Notes under the pieces: model-generated
Told to the model about the DNA's origin: nothing
Database searches by the model: none
The model's input: only the letters and a program-made list of their open reading frames with translations
NCBI RefSeq assembly: GCF_014195325.1
Contig: NZ_JACIBK010000002.1
Coordinates: 434,001-498,000, forward strand
DNA: 64,000 bases
Source: Rhizobium sp. BK650
GTDB taxonomy: Bacteria > Pseudomonadota > Alphaproteobacteria > Rhizobiales > Rhizobiaceae
Direction of reading: 5' to 3'
Translations under genes and position numbers: made by a program
Part shown: one piece after another, positions 17,971-24,889 of the stretch
How positions within the stretch are numbered: the stretch's first letter is position 1
Layout: the number at the start of each line of letters is the position of its first letter

Positions 17971-18136
17971 GAACCTCCGCCAGGCAACCTCCTCCAGGCA
18001 TGGAACCTCCGCCAGCGAAGGCAGGTTTTGGCGGAGGTTCGTGGAGGTGGAGGAGGTTATGGAGGAGGTAACCTCCGCCGGGGTAAGTAATTGATCGTAA
18101 ATTGTTATCACCTGCTGGAGGAGGTGGAGGAGGTTG
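17971..18136. repeat. Dense ACCTCC/GGAGGT repeat array, candidate replication origin
   Basis: Units AACCTCCGCCAGGC (17972), AACCTCCTCCAGGC (17986) and AACCTCCGCCAGCG (18004) run in one direction. GGCGGAGGTT (18030-18039), GGTGGAGGAGGTT (18046-18058), GGAGGAGGT (18061-18069) and GGAGGAGGTGGAGGAGGTT (18117-18134) run in the other. The first two are spaced 14 bp apart. 18004-18014 and 18029-18039 can pair as an 11-bp hairpin. A/T-rich DNA (18084-18108) lies between the last clusters. An iteron-type origin for the adjacent primase-VapE protein fits, but binding has not been shown. Confidence 0.65.
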
Positions 18137-18164
18137 TTTGCTGAAAGGTACCGCAAGCTGGGTT

Positions 18165-18192
18165 TTGCCGGCTTTATTGGGCGAAATATAGG
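18165..18192 (+). promoter_or_regulatory. Possible promoter of the XRE gene
   Basis: TTGCCG (18165-18170), 16-bp spacer, TATAGG (18187-18192). Transcription would begin at about 18199, right where the first 17-bp repeat lies, leaving a leader of about 105 bases before the XRE gene. Confidence 0.4.
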
Positions 18193-18197
18193 GTGCT

Positions 18198-18214
18198 TCC
18201 GGCTACTCTTGGAA
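18198..18214. repeat. 17-bp direct repeat, copy 1 (possible operator)
   Basis: TCCGGCTACTCTTGGAA, identical to 18689-18705 except one base (G/A). This copy precedes the XRE gene and the other follows it, ahead of the DUF4238-like gene. A shared binding site of the XRE protein is one reading; a recombination scar is another. Confidence 0.45.
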
Positions 18215-18304
18215 AACGCGCTTTAACCTACGCCACCTCCGCCGCGGATCGATGGCGCGGCTTGTCGGCCCACGCGGGGACATCTACAAGGGATAGAGAA
18301 ACAC

Positions 18305-18652
18305 ATGGGTGAGCTTACACGATTGACTATCGAGGGGAAGGATTACGTTCTTCTCCCTGAACCGGACTATCAGGACATGATCGACATCAGGGACGCAGCC
18401 GCCGCACAAGCCAGGATCGCGGCCGGCGAGGAAACCTGGCCCGAAGAAGTCGTCGGCGCTCTCGTTGCCGGCAAGCATCCGGTCAAGGTCTTCCGCAAAT
18501 ATCGCGGCATGACGATGGCCGAGCTTGCGGCGGCGGCGACCCTATCGCAGCCCTATGTTTCCGAAATCGAAAGCGGCAAGAAGAGCGGATCGATCGACGC
18601 GATGAAGGCGATCGCGGTCGCGCTGAACGTCGACCTGAATGACCTAGTTTGA
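18305..18652 (+). CDS. XRE-family regulator, antitoxin-like
   Basis: 115 residues. The N-terminal half (LTIEGKDYVLLPEPDYQDMIDIRDAAAA) resembles Phd/antitoxin N-termini. The C-terminal half is a helix-turn-helix of the Cro/C1 type (YRGMTMAELAAAATLSQPYVSEIESGKKSGSIDAMKAIAVAL). This arrangement is common in antitoxins that follow a RelE/ParE toxin gene, but no toxin gene lies directly upstream or downstream. It may regulate the neighbouring island genes or be an orphan antitoxin. ATG start; ribosome site AAGGGATAGAG is 7-17 bases upstream. Confidence 0.8.
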   Translation: MGELTRLTIEGKDYVLLPEPDYQDMIDIRDAAAAQARIAAGEETWPEEVVGALVAGKHPVKVFRKYRGMTMAELAAAATLSQPYVSEIESGKKSGSIDAMKAIAVALNVDLNDLV

Positions 18653-18688
18653 TGCCGATCTTTGCGATCAGGAAGGGGAACCACCGCA

Positions 18689-18705
18689 TCCGGCTACTCT
18701 TAGAA
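18689..18705. repeat. 17-bp direct repeat, copy 2
   Basis: TCCGGCTACTCTTAGAA, 37 bp after the XRE stop codon and about 176 bp before the DUF4238-like gene. See copy 1 at 18198. Confidence 0.45.
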
Positions 18706-18880
18706 CAATTCGTTCTCCGCCGCCGTTGCCTTTTCACGACGCAATCGCGGCTTTTGATGATCCGAGCCGATGTGTGTTCGAACGGCTGGATCGAAGGTGA
18801 GTTTTGGCCGCGTCGCCCCTATATCCCGCTTTATCCGAATCTCTTCTTTTGAGAGAATGTAGGAGTTGGGCACGGGGGCT

Positions 18881-19843
18881 ATGCTGGGCGGCGGATCAAA
18901 ATCCAGAGAACATCACTGGTGGCCTGTGGGGCTACAAAAATTTTGGGCAGATAAAAACGGCGATCTAGCTTGGATATCACCGCAAGGAAAGATCGACAGA
19001 AAGCGCGTTCGAAACCGCAAGATTGCCAAGAAGGCCCACGGGCACACCATCTTTCATGGTCAGGTTTGGGAAACCAATTTCGAGGGTGACTTTCAATCCG
19101 TCGATGATGCCGCGCCCCAAATTGTCGAGACGTTGCTGGGCTTCAAACCGTTCGGCCTAACACCTAGCGAAGCCCTGCATATGTTTCGGCTCCTATTCAA
19201 GCGTGATCGGCATCTTAGGGATACATGTCGATTTTACAACCTTGACGAAAATACAAACCGGAAGCTTTTGCTACTTATCCTATCGCTATTGATTAGGGGT
19301 CCAGGCAATCGTTTCCGATACGAAAACTACCCCCAGCTGGTCGGCTTGCCGCCTAATGAGAACGTTGGCAAGTTGAATATGCGGCAAGCCTATTCGCTTG
19401 CTAAGCGGCAGTGTGAGACTGGTTCCCTCTCAAATCGCTATTACGTTTTGCTCCATTCGCCTTGGAAGCGGTTTGTTTTCGGCGACGGACAATTTGATTG
19501 GCTATCTCAAGGGCTCAACGGCTATCGGATTGATGGCCGAGCGCTGATGCCGCTCACGCCTCATTTGTGCATATATGTTTGCACGCCCAGATCTATGCGG
19601 GTCACGCCGAATTGCGCCTCGTTCCTGGCCCCGCCATGGATGGTGGATGAGGTGAACGAGATGATCCAAGCCTGTTCGAAGGACGCAATTTACTTCATGG
19701 GATCGCAGCCAAAGTTGATGCCTGCCTTCATTGAAGGGCAATTTCTTCGGCACAATCGTCCGAACAATTACCTGATAGACCTCCTGGACGAAGTTGCCGG
19801 AAACACAAGGCCGCTGTCATCTTTGATAAGTTGGACGGCCTAG
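18881..19843 (+). CDS. DUF4238-like protein of unknown function
   Basis: 320 residues from the ATG at 18881; a TTG at 18866 could add five residues and has no better spacing. The start EHHWWPVGLQKFWADKNGDLAWISPQGK matches the HH-P-LxxF-D-G opening of DUF4238, and the FGDGQFDWL and MPLTPHLCIYV segments correspond to its later conserved strands. No signal peptide or membrane segment is seen. The base composition is more A/T-rich than chromosomal neighbours and codon use is mixed, suggesting transfer. It is followed by a DUF3800-like gene 300 bp away. Function is not known; a defence or element-maintenance role is only a guess from location. Confidence 0.65.
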   Translation: MLGGGSKSREHHWWPVGLQKFWADKNGDLAWISPQGKIDRKRVRNRKIAKKAHGHTIFHGQVWETNFEGDFQSVDDAAPQIVETLLGFKPFGLTPSEALHMFRLLFKRDRHLRDTCRFYNLDENTNRKLLLLILSLLIRGPGNRFRYENYPQLVGLPPNENVGKLNMRQAYSLAKRQCETGSLSNRYYVLLHSPWKRFVFGDGQFDWLSQGLNGYRIDGRALMPLTPHLCIYVCTPRSMRVTPNCASFLAPPWMVDEVNEMIQACSKDAIYFMGSQPKLMPAFIEGQFLRHNRPNNYLIDLLDEVAGNTRPLSSLISWTA

Positions 19844-19971
19844 CCAAAACGGCCGCCAAGGGCAATCATCTGCAGGACCTGGCGGACCGCCGGTTCATAG
19901 ACTTCATACTAGGCAGCCCGCCAAGGTCGCTTATCAGTTTCAGCTACCACTTTCTTATTTGTTCAGCGTGA
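19801..19971 (+). pseudogene. Possible coding remnant after the DUF4238-like gene
   Basis: In a frame different from the DUF4238-like gene and overlapping its last 43 bases, the DNA reads KAAVIFDKLDGL, then AKTAAKGNHLQDLADRRF and IDFILGSPPRS, to the TGA at 19969-19971. The composition is protein-like but there is no good start. It could be a 3' remnant of a lost gene or the original C-terminus of the upstream protein after a frameshift. Confidence 0.3.
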
Positions 19972-20139
19972 TGTAATTAAATCGACCATTCCCGTTTCGA
20001 GTGCAACGCTAATGGCAATTACATATCTTCTACCTCTTGCAACTTTTACCGCCGTTGCGTATTTAGGTTTCGGAGTTGCGGAACAAACGCCGCGCTCATT
20101 CAGGGGCCCGTGCTTTTCTAGGTGCGGGCTTCCGCGTTT

Positions 20140-21015
20140 ATGATATTTGCCTATCTCGATGAGTTTGGCCACGCTGGGCCGTATTACGGGCGAAACCATC
20201 CTCGTTTCAACACCAGTCCTGTTTTTGGCCTCGGTGGATTTCTCCTTCCTGAGAATGCGATCCGCCCATTTGCAACGCGGTTCCTAAAACTGAAAACTGC
20301 ACTGTTGGCGCCCGAAATAGAGAAATCAGACAAGCAAGCTTATGAGTGGGAAAAAAAGGGCTCAAATCTTTTTACCGCCAACTCGATCGTAAGATACCCA
20401 CACATTCGCGCTGCAATGTTCCGGTTGATCAACGAGATAAGGAATTCATCCGGCAAAGTTTTCTACTCAGGTCGGGAGAAGATCCGCGACACTGAGGACG
20501 TCCGCGCAAATGGCCTTTATACTACGGTTTTTGCGAACGCCATCAGGCAGATCGATGCGTATTGCGAAAGCATTGACGAGAGCTTTGTTTTGATCGTGGA
20601 CGAACACTCTTCGAGAAAAGAACTCCTGGAAACAGCGGCCAAGACAATGTTTGGTCACACACCGGTAAGGCGACTATTGAGCCCGCCTTTTGAGGTCGAG
20701 AGCTACCTCAATCAGAATATCCAAGCCGCTGATTGGGTTGCGACAATCGTGGGTCGCATGTGGAACCACAAGATTGACGCCGATTTCGACAACTATGCTC
20801 TTTACGAAAAGTACTTCTGGACACGTATCCATTCAGTGGCGACGCACAGCACCGTCATGCAGCGTCCCAAGAAGAATCCGCTCCCCGACACCTCGTCGGA
20901 GGGGGCGCTCGCTTCTGCACTAAAGAAAGCACTTAAAGAGAAAGCGGGATCTAAGGTCACTTCTGTTGAAGCCGATCTTGTCCACGTCTCAATCAAAACC
21001 GCAACGCTGGACTAG
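20140..21015 (+). CDS. DUF3800-like protein, putative RNase H-like nuclease
   Basis: 291 residues from the ATG at 20140; a GTG at 20122 could add six residues. The N-terminal YLDEFGHAG corresponds to the Y-[IL]-D-E-[SF]-G motif of DUF3800. LIVDEHSSR near residue 150 and the NIQAADWVATIVGRMW motif near 200 supply the later acidic and Q-A-D residues. This set suggests an RNase H-type metal-dependent fold. Codon use is A/T-richer than the surroundings, as in the DUF4238-like gene. DUF3800 proteins are frequent in mobile elements and defence islands; their substrate is unknown. Confidence 0.75.
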   Translation: MIFAYLDEFGHAGPYYGRNHPRFNTSPVFGLGGFLLPENAIRPFATRFLKLKTALLAPEIEKSDKQAYEWEKKGSNLFTANSIVRYPHIRAAMFRLINEIRNSSGKVFYSGREKIRDTEDVRANGLYTTVFANAIRQIDAYCESIDESFVLIVDEHSSRKELLETAAKTMFGHTPVRRLLSPPFEVESYLNQNIQAADWVATIVGRMWNHKIDADFDNYALYEKYFWTRIHSVATHSTVMQRPKKNPLPDTSSEGALASALKKALKEKAGSKVTSVEADLVHVSIKTATLD

Positions 21016-21077
21016 TATTTAGTCCTGATTCAAAGCGCCATTTATAAGTGATTATAAGAAGCTAGCGAGAGAAGAAA

Positions 21078-21153
21078 TGGTGCCGCTTACGTGACTCGAA
21101 CACGTGACCCCATCATTACGAATGATGTGCTCTACCGACTGAGCTAAAGCGGC
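21078..21153 (-). tRNA. tRNA-Thr (anticodon CGU), CCA encoded
   Basis: Minus-strand cloverleaf: acceptor stem GCCGCTT / AAGCGGC, D-arm AGCTCAGTCGGTAGAGC, anticodon loop TTCGTAA within CATCA / TGATG, T-arm with TTCGAGT, then A and CCA at 21078-21080. The 3' end faces the accessory island, a common integration point, though no duplicated tRNA end was found. Confidence 0.97.
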
Positions 21154-21277
21154 AATCCGGCGGGAGAAGCTTGTCGCCCGCGATTTGCATGGGGCTGATA
21201 CAGGCATTGTCTGAAGATTTCAAGCACCCTCTTAGGCCCCCGGGCAAAAAAGCTGAAGCTTGTGGAAAGGCCGGCGG

Positions 21278-22237
21278 TTAGAGCGCCAGCCGGGCGCGGG
21301 CGGCATGATATTCCGCTTCCAGCCGGTCGACCAGCTTTGCGACCGGCTCCACGGCCTTGATTGCGCCGATGCCCTGGCCGCTGCCCCAGATGTCCTTCCA
21401 GGCTTTTGCGCCGCCGGTTGCCTGTTCGAAATCCATCTTCGAAGGATCGGCTTCGGGAAGGTTATCAGGGTCGAGGCCGGCGGCGCGGATGGAGGGTTTC
21501 AGGTAGTTGCCGTGTACGCCGGTGAAATAGTTGGAATAGACGATATCGGCCGCCGCTCCTTCGACGATCGCCTGCTTGTAGGCATCGGCGGCGCGGGCCT
21601 CTTCGGTTGCGATGAAGGGGGTGCCGATATAGGCCATGTCGGCGCCCATCGCCTCTGCGGCCAGAATGGCGCCGCCGGTCGCAATCGAGCCTGCGAGCAG
21701 CAGCGGGCCGTCGAACCAGGAGCGGATCTCCTGCACCAATGCGAAGGGGGAAAGCGTGCCCGCATGACCGCCGGCGCCCGCCGCAACGGCGATCAGTCCG
21801 TCCGCACCCTTGCGGATCGCCGAATTGGCATGGCGGTTGTTGATGATGTCGTGCAGCACGATGCCGCCATAGGAATGCACCGCCGCATTCACCTCAGGCA
21901 CCGCGCCGAGCGAGGAAATGACGATTGGCACCTTATATTTCACGCAGAGCATCAGATCGTGCTCCAGCCGCTTGTTCGACATATGGACGATCTGGTTGAC
22001 CGCGAAGGGGGCGGCCGGCCGCTCCGGATGCCTGGCATTATAATGGGCGAGATCTTCTGACATCATCGCCAGCCACTCGTCGAGCTGGCTTTCCGGCCGC
22101 GCGTTGAGCGCCGGAAAGGCGCCGATCACGCCGGCCTTGCATTGCGCGAGCGTCAGCGCCGGATGGGAGACGATGAAAAGCGGCGAGCCGATAACAGGCA
22201 GTCTCAGATTGTCCTTGAGGATCGCGGGCAGGGCCAT
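21278..22237 (-). CDS. Nitronate monooxygenase-like flavin oxidoreductase
   Basis: 319 residues with the NMO/2-nitropropane dioxygenase TIM barrel. FMN-site features include LPVIGSPLFIVSHP, KVPIVISSLG, HDIINNRHANSAIRKGADGLIAVAAGAGGHAGTLSPFALVQEI (with the conserved H-D, AGG and GH segments) and LLAGSIATGGAILAAEAMGADMAYIGTPFIAT. These enzymes oxidise nitronates or reduce other substrates with FMN. The gene is single, between tRNA-Thr and a divergent gene of unknown function. A perfect 9-bp inverted repeat lies 15 bp upstream of the start, suggesting TetR- or MerR-type control; no regulator gene is adjacent. Confidence 0.9.
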   Translation of the reverse strand: MALPAILKDNLRLPVIGSPLFIVSHPALTLAQCKAGVIGAFPALNARPESQLDEWLAMMSEDLAHYNARHPERPAAPFAVNQIVHMSNKRLEHDLMLCVKYKVPIVISSLGAVPEVNAAVHSYGGIVLHDIINNRHANSAIRKGADGLIAVAAGAGGHAGTLSPFALVQEIRSWFDGPLLLAGSIATGGAILAAEAMGADMAYIGTPFIATEEARAADAYKQAIVEGAAADIVYSNYFTGVHGNYLKPSIRAAGLDPDNLPEADPSKMDFEQATGGAKAWKDIWGSGQGIGAIKAVEPVAKLVDRLEAEYHAARARLAL

Positions 22238-22251
22238 GCTTTCACCATTTT

Positions 22252-22273
22252 TTGACGTTTACGAAAACGTCAA
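22252..22273. promoter_or_regulatory. Palindromic operator upstream of the flavin oxidoreductase gene
   Basis: Arms TTGACGTTT (22252-22260) and AAACGTCAA (22265-22273) around a 4-base centre. Its place just before the start codon suits a repressor site, and the shape resembles TTTACG-type sites of acyl-CoA-responsive MerR/TetR regulators. The other part of this 300-bp divergent region shows nothing clear. Confidence 0.55.
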
Positions 22274-22543
22274 TTGATTATCAGAGCCAGCGCCCGAGGA
22301 AAAGGGAGCCCCAGGAAAAGAGCAAGAGGAAAAGAGCAAGAGGGGAACGCGCTCTCTTTTCCGTAATCCTGTCCAGTTTCAGATTATCTAATCCAGATCT
22401 GGAGCATTGCGTGGCGCCTATCCCCCGCCGATGCGCTCCGCAAGGGCTGCGAGGCTTGCGGTTTGCCGCACTTGCCGCTACCCAATTTCGATGGGCATTT
22501 TATCTTTTGCGGTGAATGTCGCTGGAAACGTGAAGGACTTGAC

Positions 22544-23785
22544 GTGAGCGGACTAGAAACGGCCATCAGAACTGCCCTCGATAGTTCCGACCGCGACAAT
22601 GCGGAAGTCCGCGCACGTATCTATCAGTCTGCGCGTCAGGCGCTGGAAGCTGGTCTGCGCAAGCAGGATATCACCGATGCCGATGTCGTGGCCTATCACC
22701 GCCATCGTTTGGAAACCACAATCCATACGATCGAGAGCGAGGAGCGCGCCCGTCTGCATCCGCGTCAGGGGCCTCCGGAGGTTCCGGTCCCGCCCATCGT
22801 CGAGATGCCCGAGCCCGCGCATCGCGCCGAAGAGCCCGCGCATCATAGAGAAGAGCCTGCCTTTCGCGCCGAAGAGCCCGCTTATCGCGAGCATGAGGAT
22901 GACAATCTCGCCGTCGTCGGCGAAACCCGCGGCTACCATGCCGCTCATGTGGACGATGCACGCCTGGATGATGTGCATGCCAGAAGCGCCGATCACCTGG
23001 GGGCGGCGCCCGATCGAGAGATGCGCGGAGAGATGCGCGGGGCGCCGGACAGGCGCGGCGGCATGGATTTTCGCCCCGAACGGGCTGCTGTCCGCCGCAA
23101 GCCGCGCAAGTTCTTCTCGCGCCTGCTCGTCTGGTGCGTGTTGCTCGCCTTCATCGGCACGGGTGCCTGGTGGGTCTATAGTTCCGGTCTGCTGAAGACG
23201 GCGGCGGAGCGAGACACGAGCGTCGCCAACCCGCCCGCCAGCACCCAGCCGGAAGATTTCAACGGCGAGGAAAGTGCCGGCGACCGCGCGTCGCATAGTG
23301 ATCAACCGGTCACCATCGATCCGCAGAATGGTTTCTCCGCGGACTGGATCGAGATCTTCAAGCCTTCCGATGCCGACAAGATCCAGGCCGGGCCGCGCGC
23401 CCGTGTGGAAAATGTCACCGAGACCGAAGGCCCGGCCGTCCGCCTGACCTCGCAGAGCGGCAATGCCGATGGCAATGTCTCGATCAGCATTCCCGCCAAC
23501 GTGCTGCAGCAGCTCGCCGGTAAGTCCTCGACCGTGGCACTCACCCTGCAGTCGACCACGGACGAGCCCACGCAGATCACCGTCGAGTGCGATTTCCAGT
23601 CGCTCGGCAATTGTGCCCGCCATCGTTTCAATGTCACGCGCGAAAAATCCGACGCCCTGCTGCAGGTGCGCTTCGACCGCTCGCTGGCGCCGAATTCCCC
23701 CGGCAAGCTGATGATCAATGGCGATGTCGACGGCAAGGCCCGCGGCATCAATCTCTTTGCGGTGCGCATCCTGCCGGGCCAATAA
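22544..23785 (+). CDS. Membrane-anchored conserved hypothetical protein
   Basis: 413 residues from the GTG at 22544, with GAAGGAC five bases upstream; an upstream frame extension looks non-coding. Residues about 1-75 are helical (ETAIRTALDSSDRDNAEVRARIYQSARQALEAGL). Residues about 85-125 contain proline/glutamate repeats of the EEPAHR type. One membrane segment (LLVWCVLLAFIGTGAWWVYSSG) lies near residue 200. The C-terminal 160 residues are a probable periplasmic beta domain (WIEIFKPSDADKIQ ... LPGQ). This looks like a rhizobial envelope protein with a cytosolic head. No known enzyme motif is seen. Confidence 0.7.
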   Translation: MSGLETAIRTALDSSDRDNAEVRARIYQSARQALEAGLRKQDITDADVVAYHRHRLETTIHTIESEERARLHPRQGPPEVPVPPIVEMPEPAHRAEEPAHHREEPAFRAEEPAYREHEDDNLAVVGETRGYHAAHVDDARLDDVHARSADHLGAAPDREMRGEMRGAPDRRGGMDFRPERAAVRRKPRKFFSRLLVWCVLLAFIGTGAWWVYSSGLLKTAAERDTSVANPPASTQPEDFNGEESAGDRASHSDQPVTIDPQNGFSADWIEIFKPSDADKIQAGPRARVENVTETEGPAVRLTSQSGNADGNVSISIPANVLQQLAGKSSTVALTLQSTTDEPTQITVECDFQSLGNCARHRFNVTREKSDALLQVRFDRSLAPNSPGKLMINGDVDGKARGINLFAVRILPGQ

Positions 23786-23808
23786 GCGGTCCGGCTATTC
23801 GCGAGAGT

Positions 23809-24690
23809 CTATTTCAGGAAGCCGGGACCGGAGCCGATGATCTTGTCGTCGAGCGTGCCGATTGCCTCCTTGTTCTTGCCGTCATAGTCGATGGTCTTGA
23901 GCATGTGGCGGATGAGGTTGAGCCGCGCCCGGTGCTTGTCATTCGCATGGATCACCGTCCAGGGCGCAAATTCCGTGTGGGTCTCCTTCAGCATGCGGTC
24001 GCGCTTCTCGCTGTAATCGTCCCATTTGGTCAATGCGGCTATATCCATCGAGGAAAGCTTCCAGACGGCGAGCGGGTCATGCCGCCGGTCATGGAACCGC
24101 TTGATCTGCATTTCCCGGCCGATATCAAGATAGAATTTGAAGAAGAATATGCCTTCGTGAGCGATGATCTTTTCGAGCTGCGGCGCCTGGTGCAGGAAAT
24201 CTTCATATTGCCTCAGTGTGCAGAAGCCCATGACCGGCTCGACCCCGGCGCGATTGTACCAGGAGCGGTCGAAGAGCACGAACTCGCCCGATGTCGGAAA
24301 CTGCGCGATATAGCGCTGGAAATACCATTGGCCCTGTTCCCGGTCGGTCGGCTTGGCGAGCGCCACCACGCGGGCAAGGCGCGGGTTCATATGGGCTGAA
24401 GATGCCTGGATCGCGCCGCCCTTGCCGGCCGCATCGCGCCCTTCGAAGAGCGCCATCACCCGCTTGCCCGTCGCCTGCAGCCAGAACTGCACCTTCACGA
24501 GCTCGGCCTGCAACGTCTTGAGCTCGTCGAGATACTCGTCGTCCTTCAGCTTCTTCTTGTAGGGATAGCCGCCGGATTCCAGCGCATGCTCGTCCACCCA
24601 GTCGGGCAAGACGGGATCGTCGATATCGAAGACGCGCTTCTTGCCCCCGATCTCCAGTTCCACGGTTCTGCGTTCGACATCCTCGGCCAT
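23809..24690 (-). CDS. ppk2: Polyphosphate kinase 2 (PPK2 class I)
   Basis: 293 residues, usual for one-domain PPK2. The Walker A loop is [10 protein letters not shown] (83-92), the Walker B-like segment is [18 protein letters not shown] (D141) and the lid region is [17 protein letters not shown]. These enzymes transfer phosphate between polyphosphate and nucleotides, mainly making GTP or ATP from polyphosphate. It is divergent from phoR and the pst-pho genes, so phosphate storage sits next to phosphate uptake and sensing. Only a single CTGTCAT (24832-24838) is visible in the shared 199-bp region, so Pho control of this gene is uncertain. Confidence 0.93.
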   Translation of the reverse strand: MAEDVERRTVELEIGGKKRVFDIDDPVLPDWVDEHALESGGYPYKKKLKDDEYLDELKTLQAELVKVQFWLQATGKRVMALFEGRDAAGKGGAIQASSAHMNPRLARVVALAKPTDREQGQWYFQRYIAQFPTSGEFVLFDRSWYNRAGVEPVMGFCTLRQYEDFLHQAPQLEKIIAHEGIFFFKFYLDIGREMQIKRFHDRRHDPLAVWKLSSMDIAALTKWDDYSEKRDRMLKETHTEFAPWTVIHANDKHRARLNLIRHMLKTIDYDGKNKEAIGTLDDKIIGSGPGFLK

Positions 24691-24889
24691 CGCTCCCTCC
24701 GGTGCTTGATCGTTTCGTTTTTCAGCAGGCGAACATATTTATCATTGAAAATCAAATCCGCTGGGTAAGCGAAGCGCAATCGCCATCGTGCGGCCGCGGC
24801 TTTTCGCGCAAGTTTCTCAAATGGAAAACTTCTGTCATGAAAGGCGGCTATCAGGCAGAGTTTGAATATAAAGAAAACGAATCGATGCC

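Noticed and set aside
18649-18852. 67-codon frame after the XRE gene
   Set aside because: Composition is not protein-like, there is no ribosome site, and it contains the 17-bp repeat copy.
19963-20199. 78-codon minus-strand frame between the two island cargo genes
   Set aside because: Poor start, overlaps the clearly supported DUF3800-like gene, and has no recognisable motif.
14693-21153. tRNA-Thr 3' end duplicated at the far side of the island (att sites)
   Set aside because: No copy of the tRNA 3' sequence could be found between 14693 and 18300, so no attachment sites are claimed.
24832-24838. Single CTGTCAT upstream of phoR, possible Pho box
   Set aside because: No second half-site at 11-bp spacing on either side, so it is not convincing as a PhoB site.
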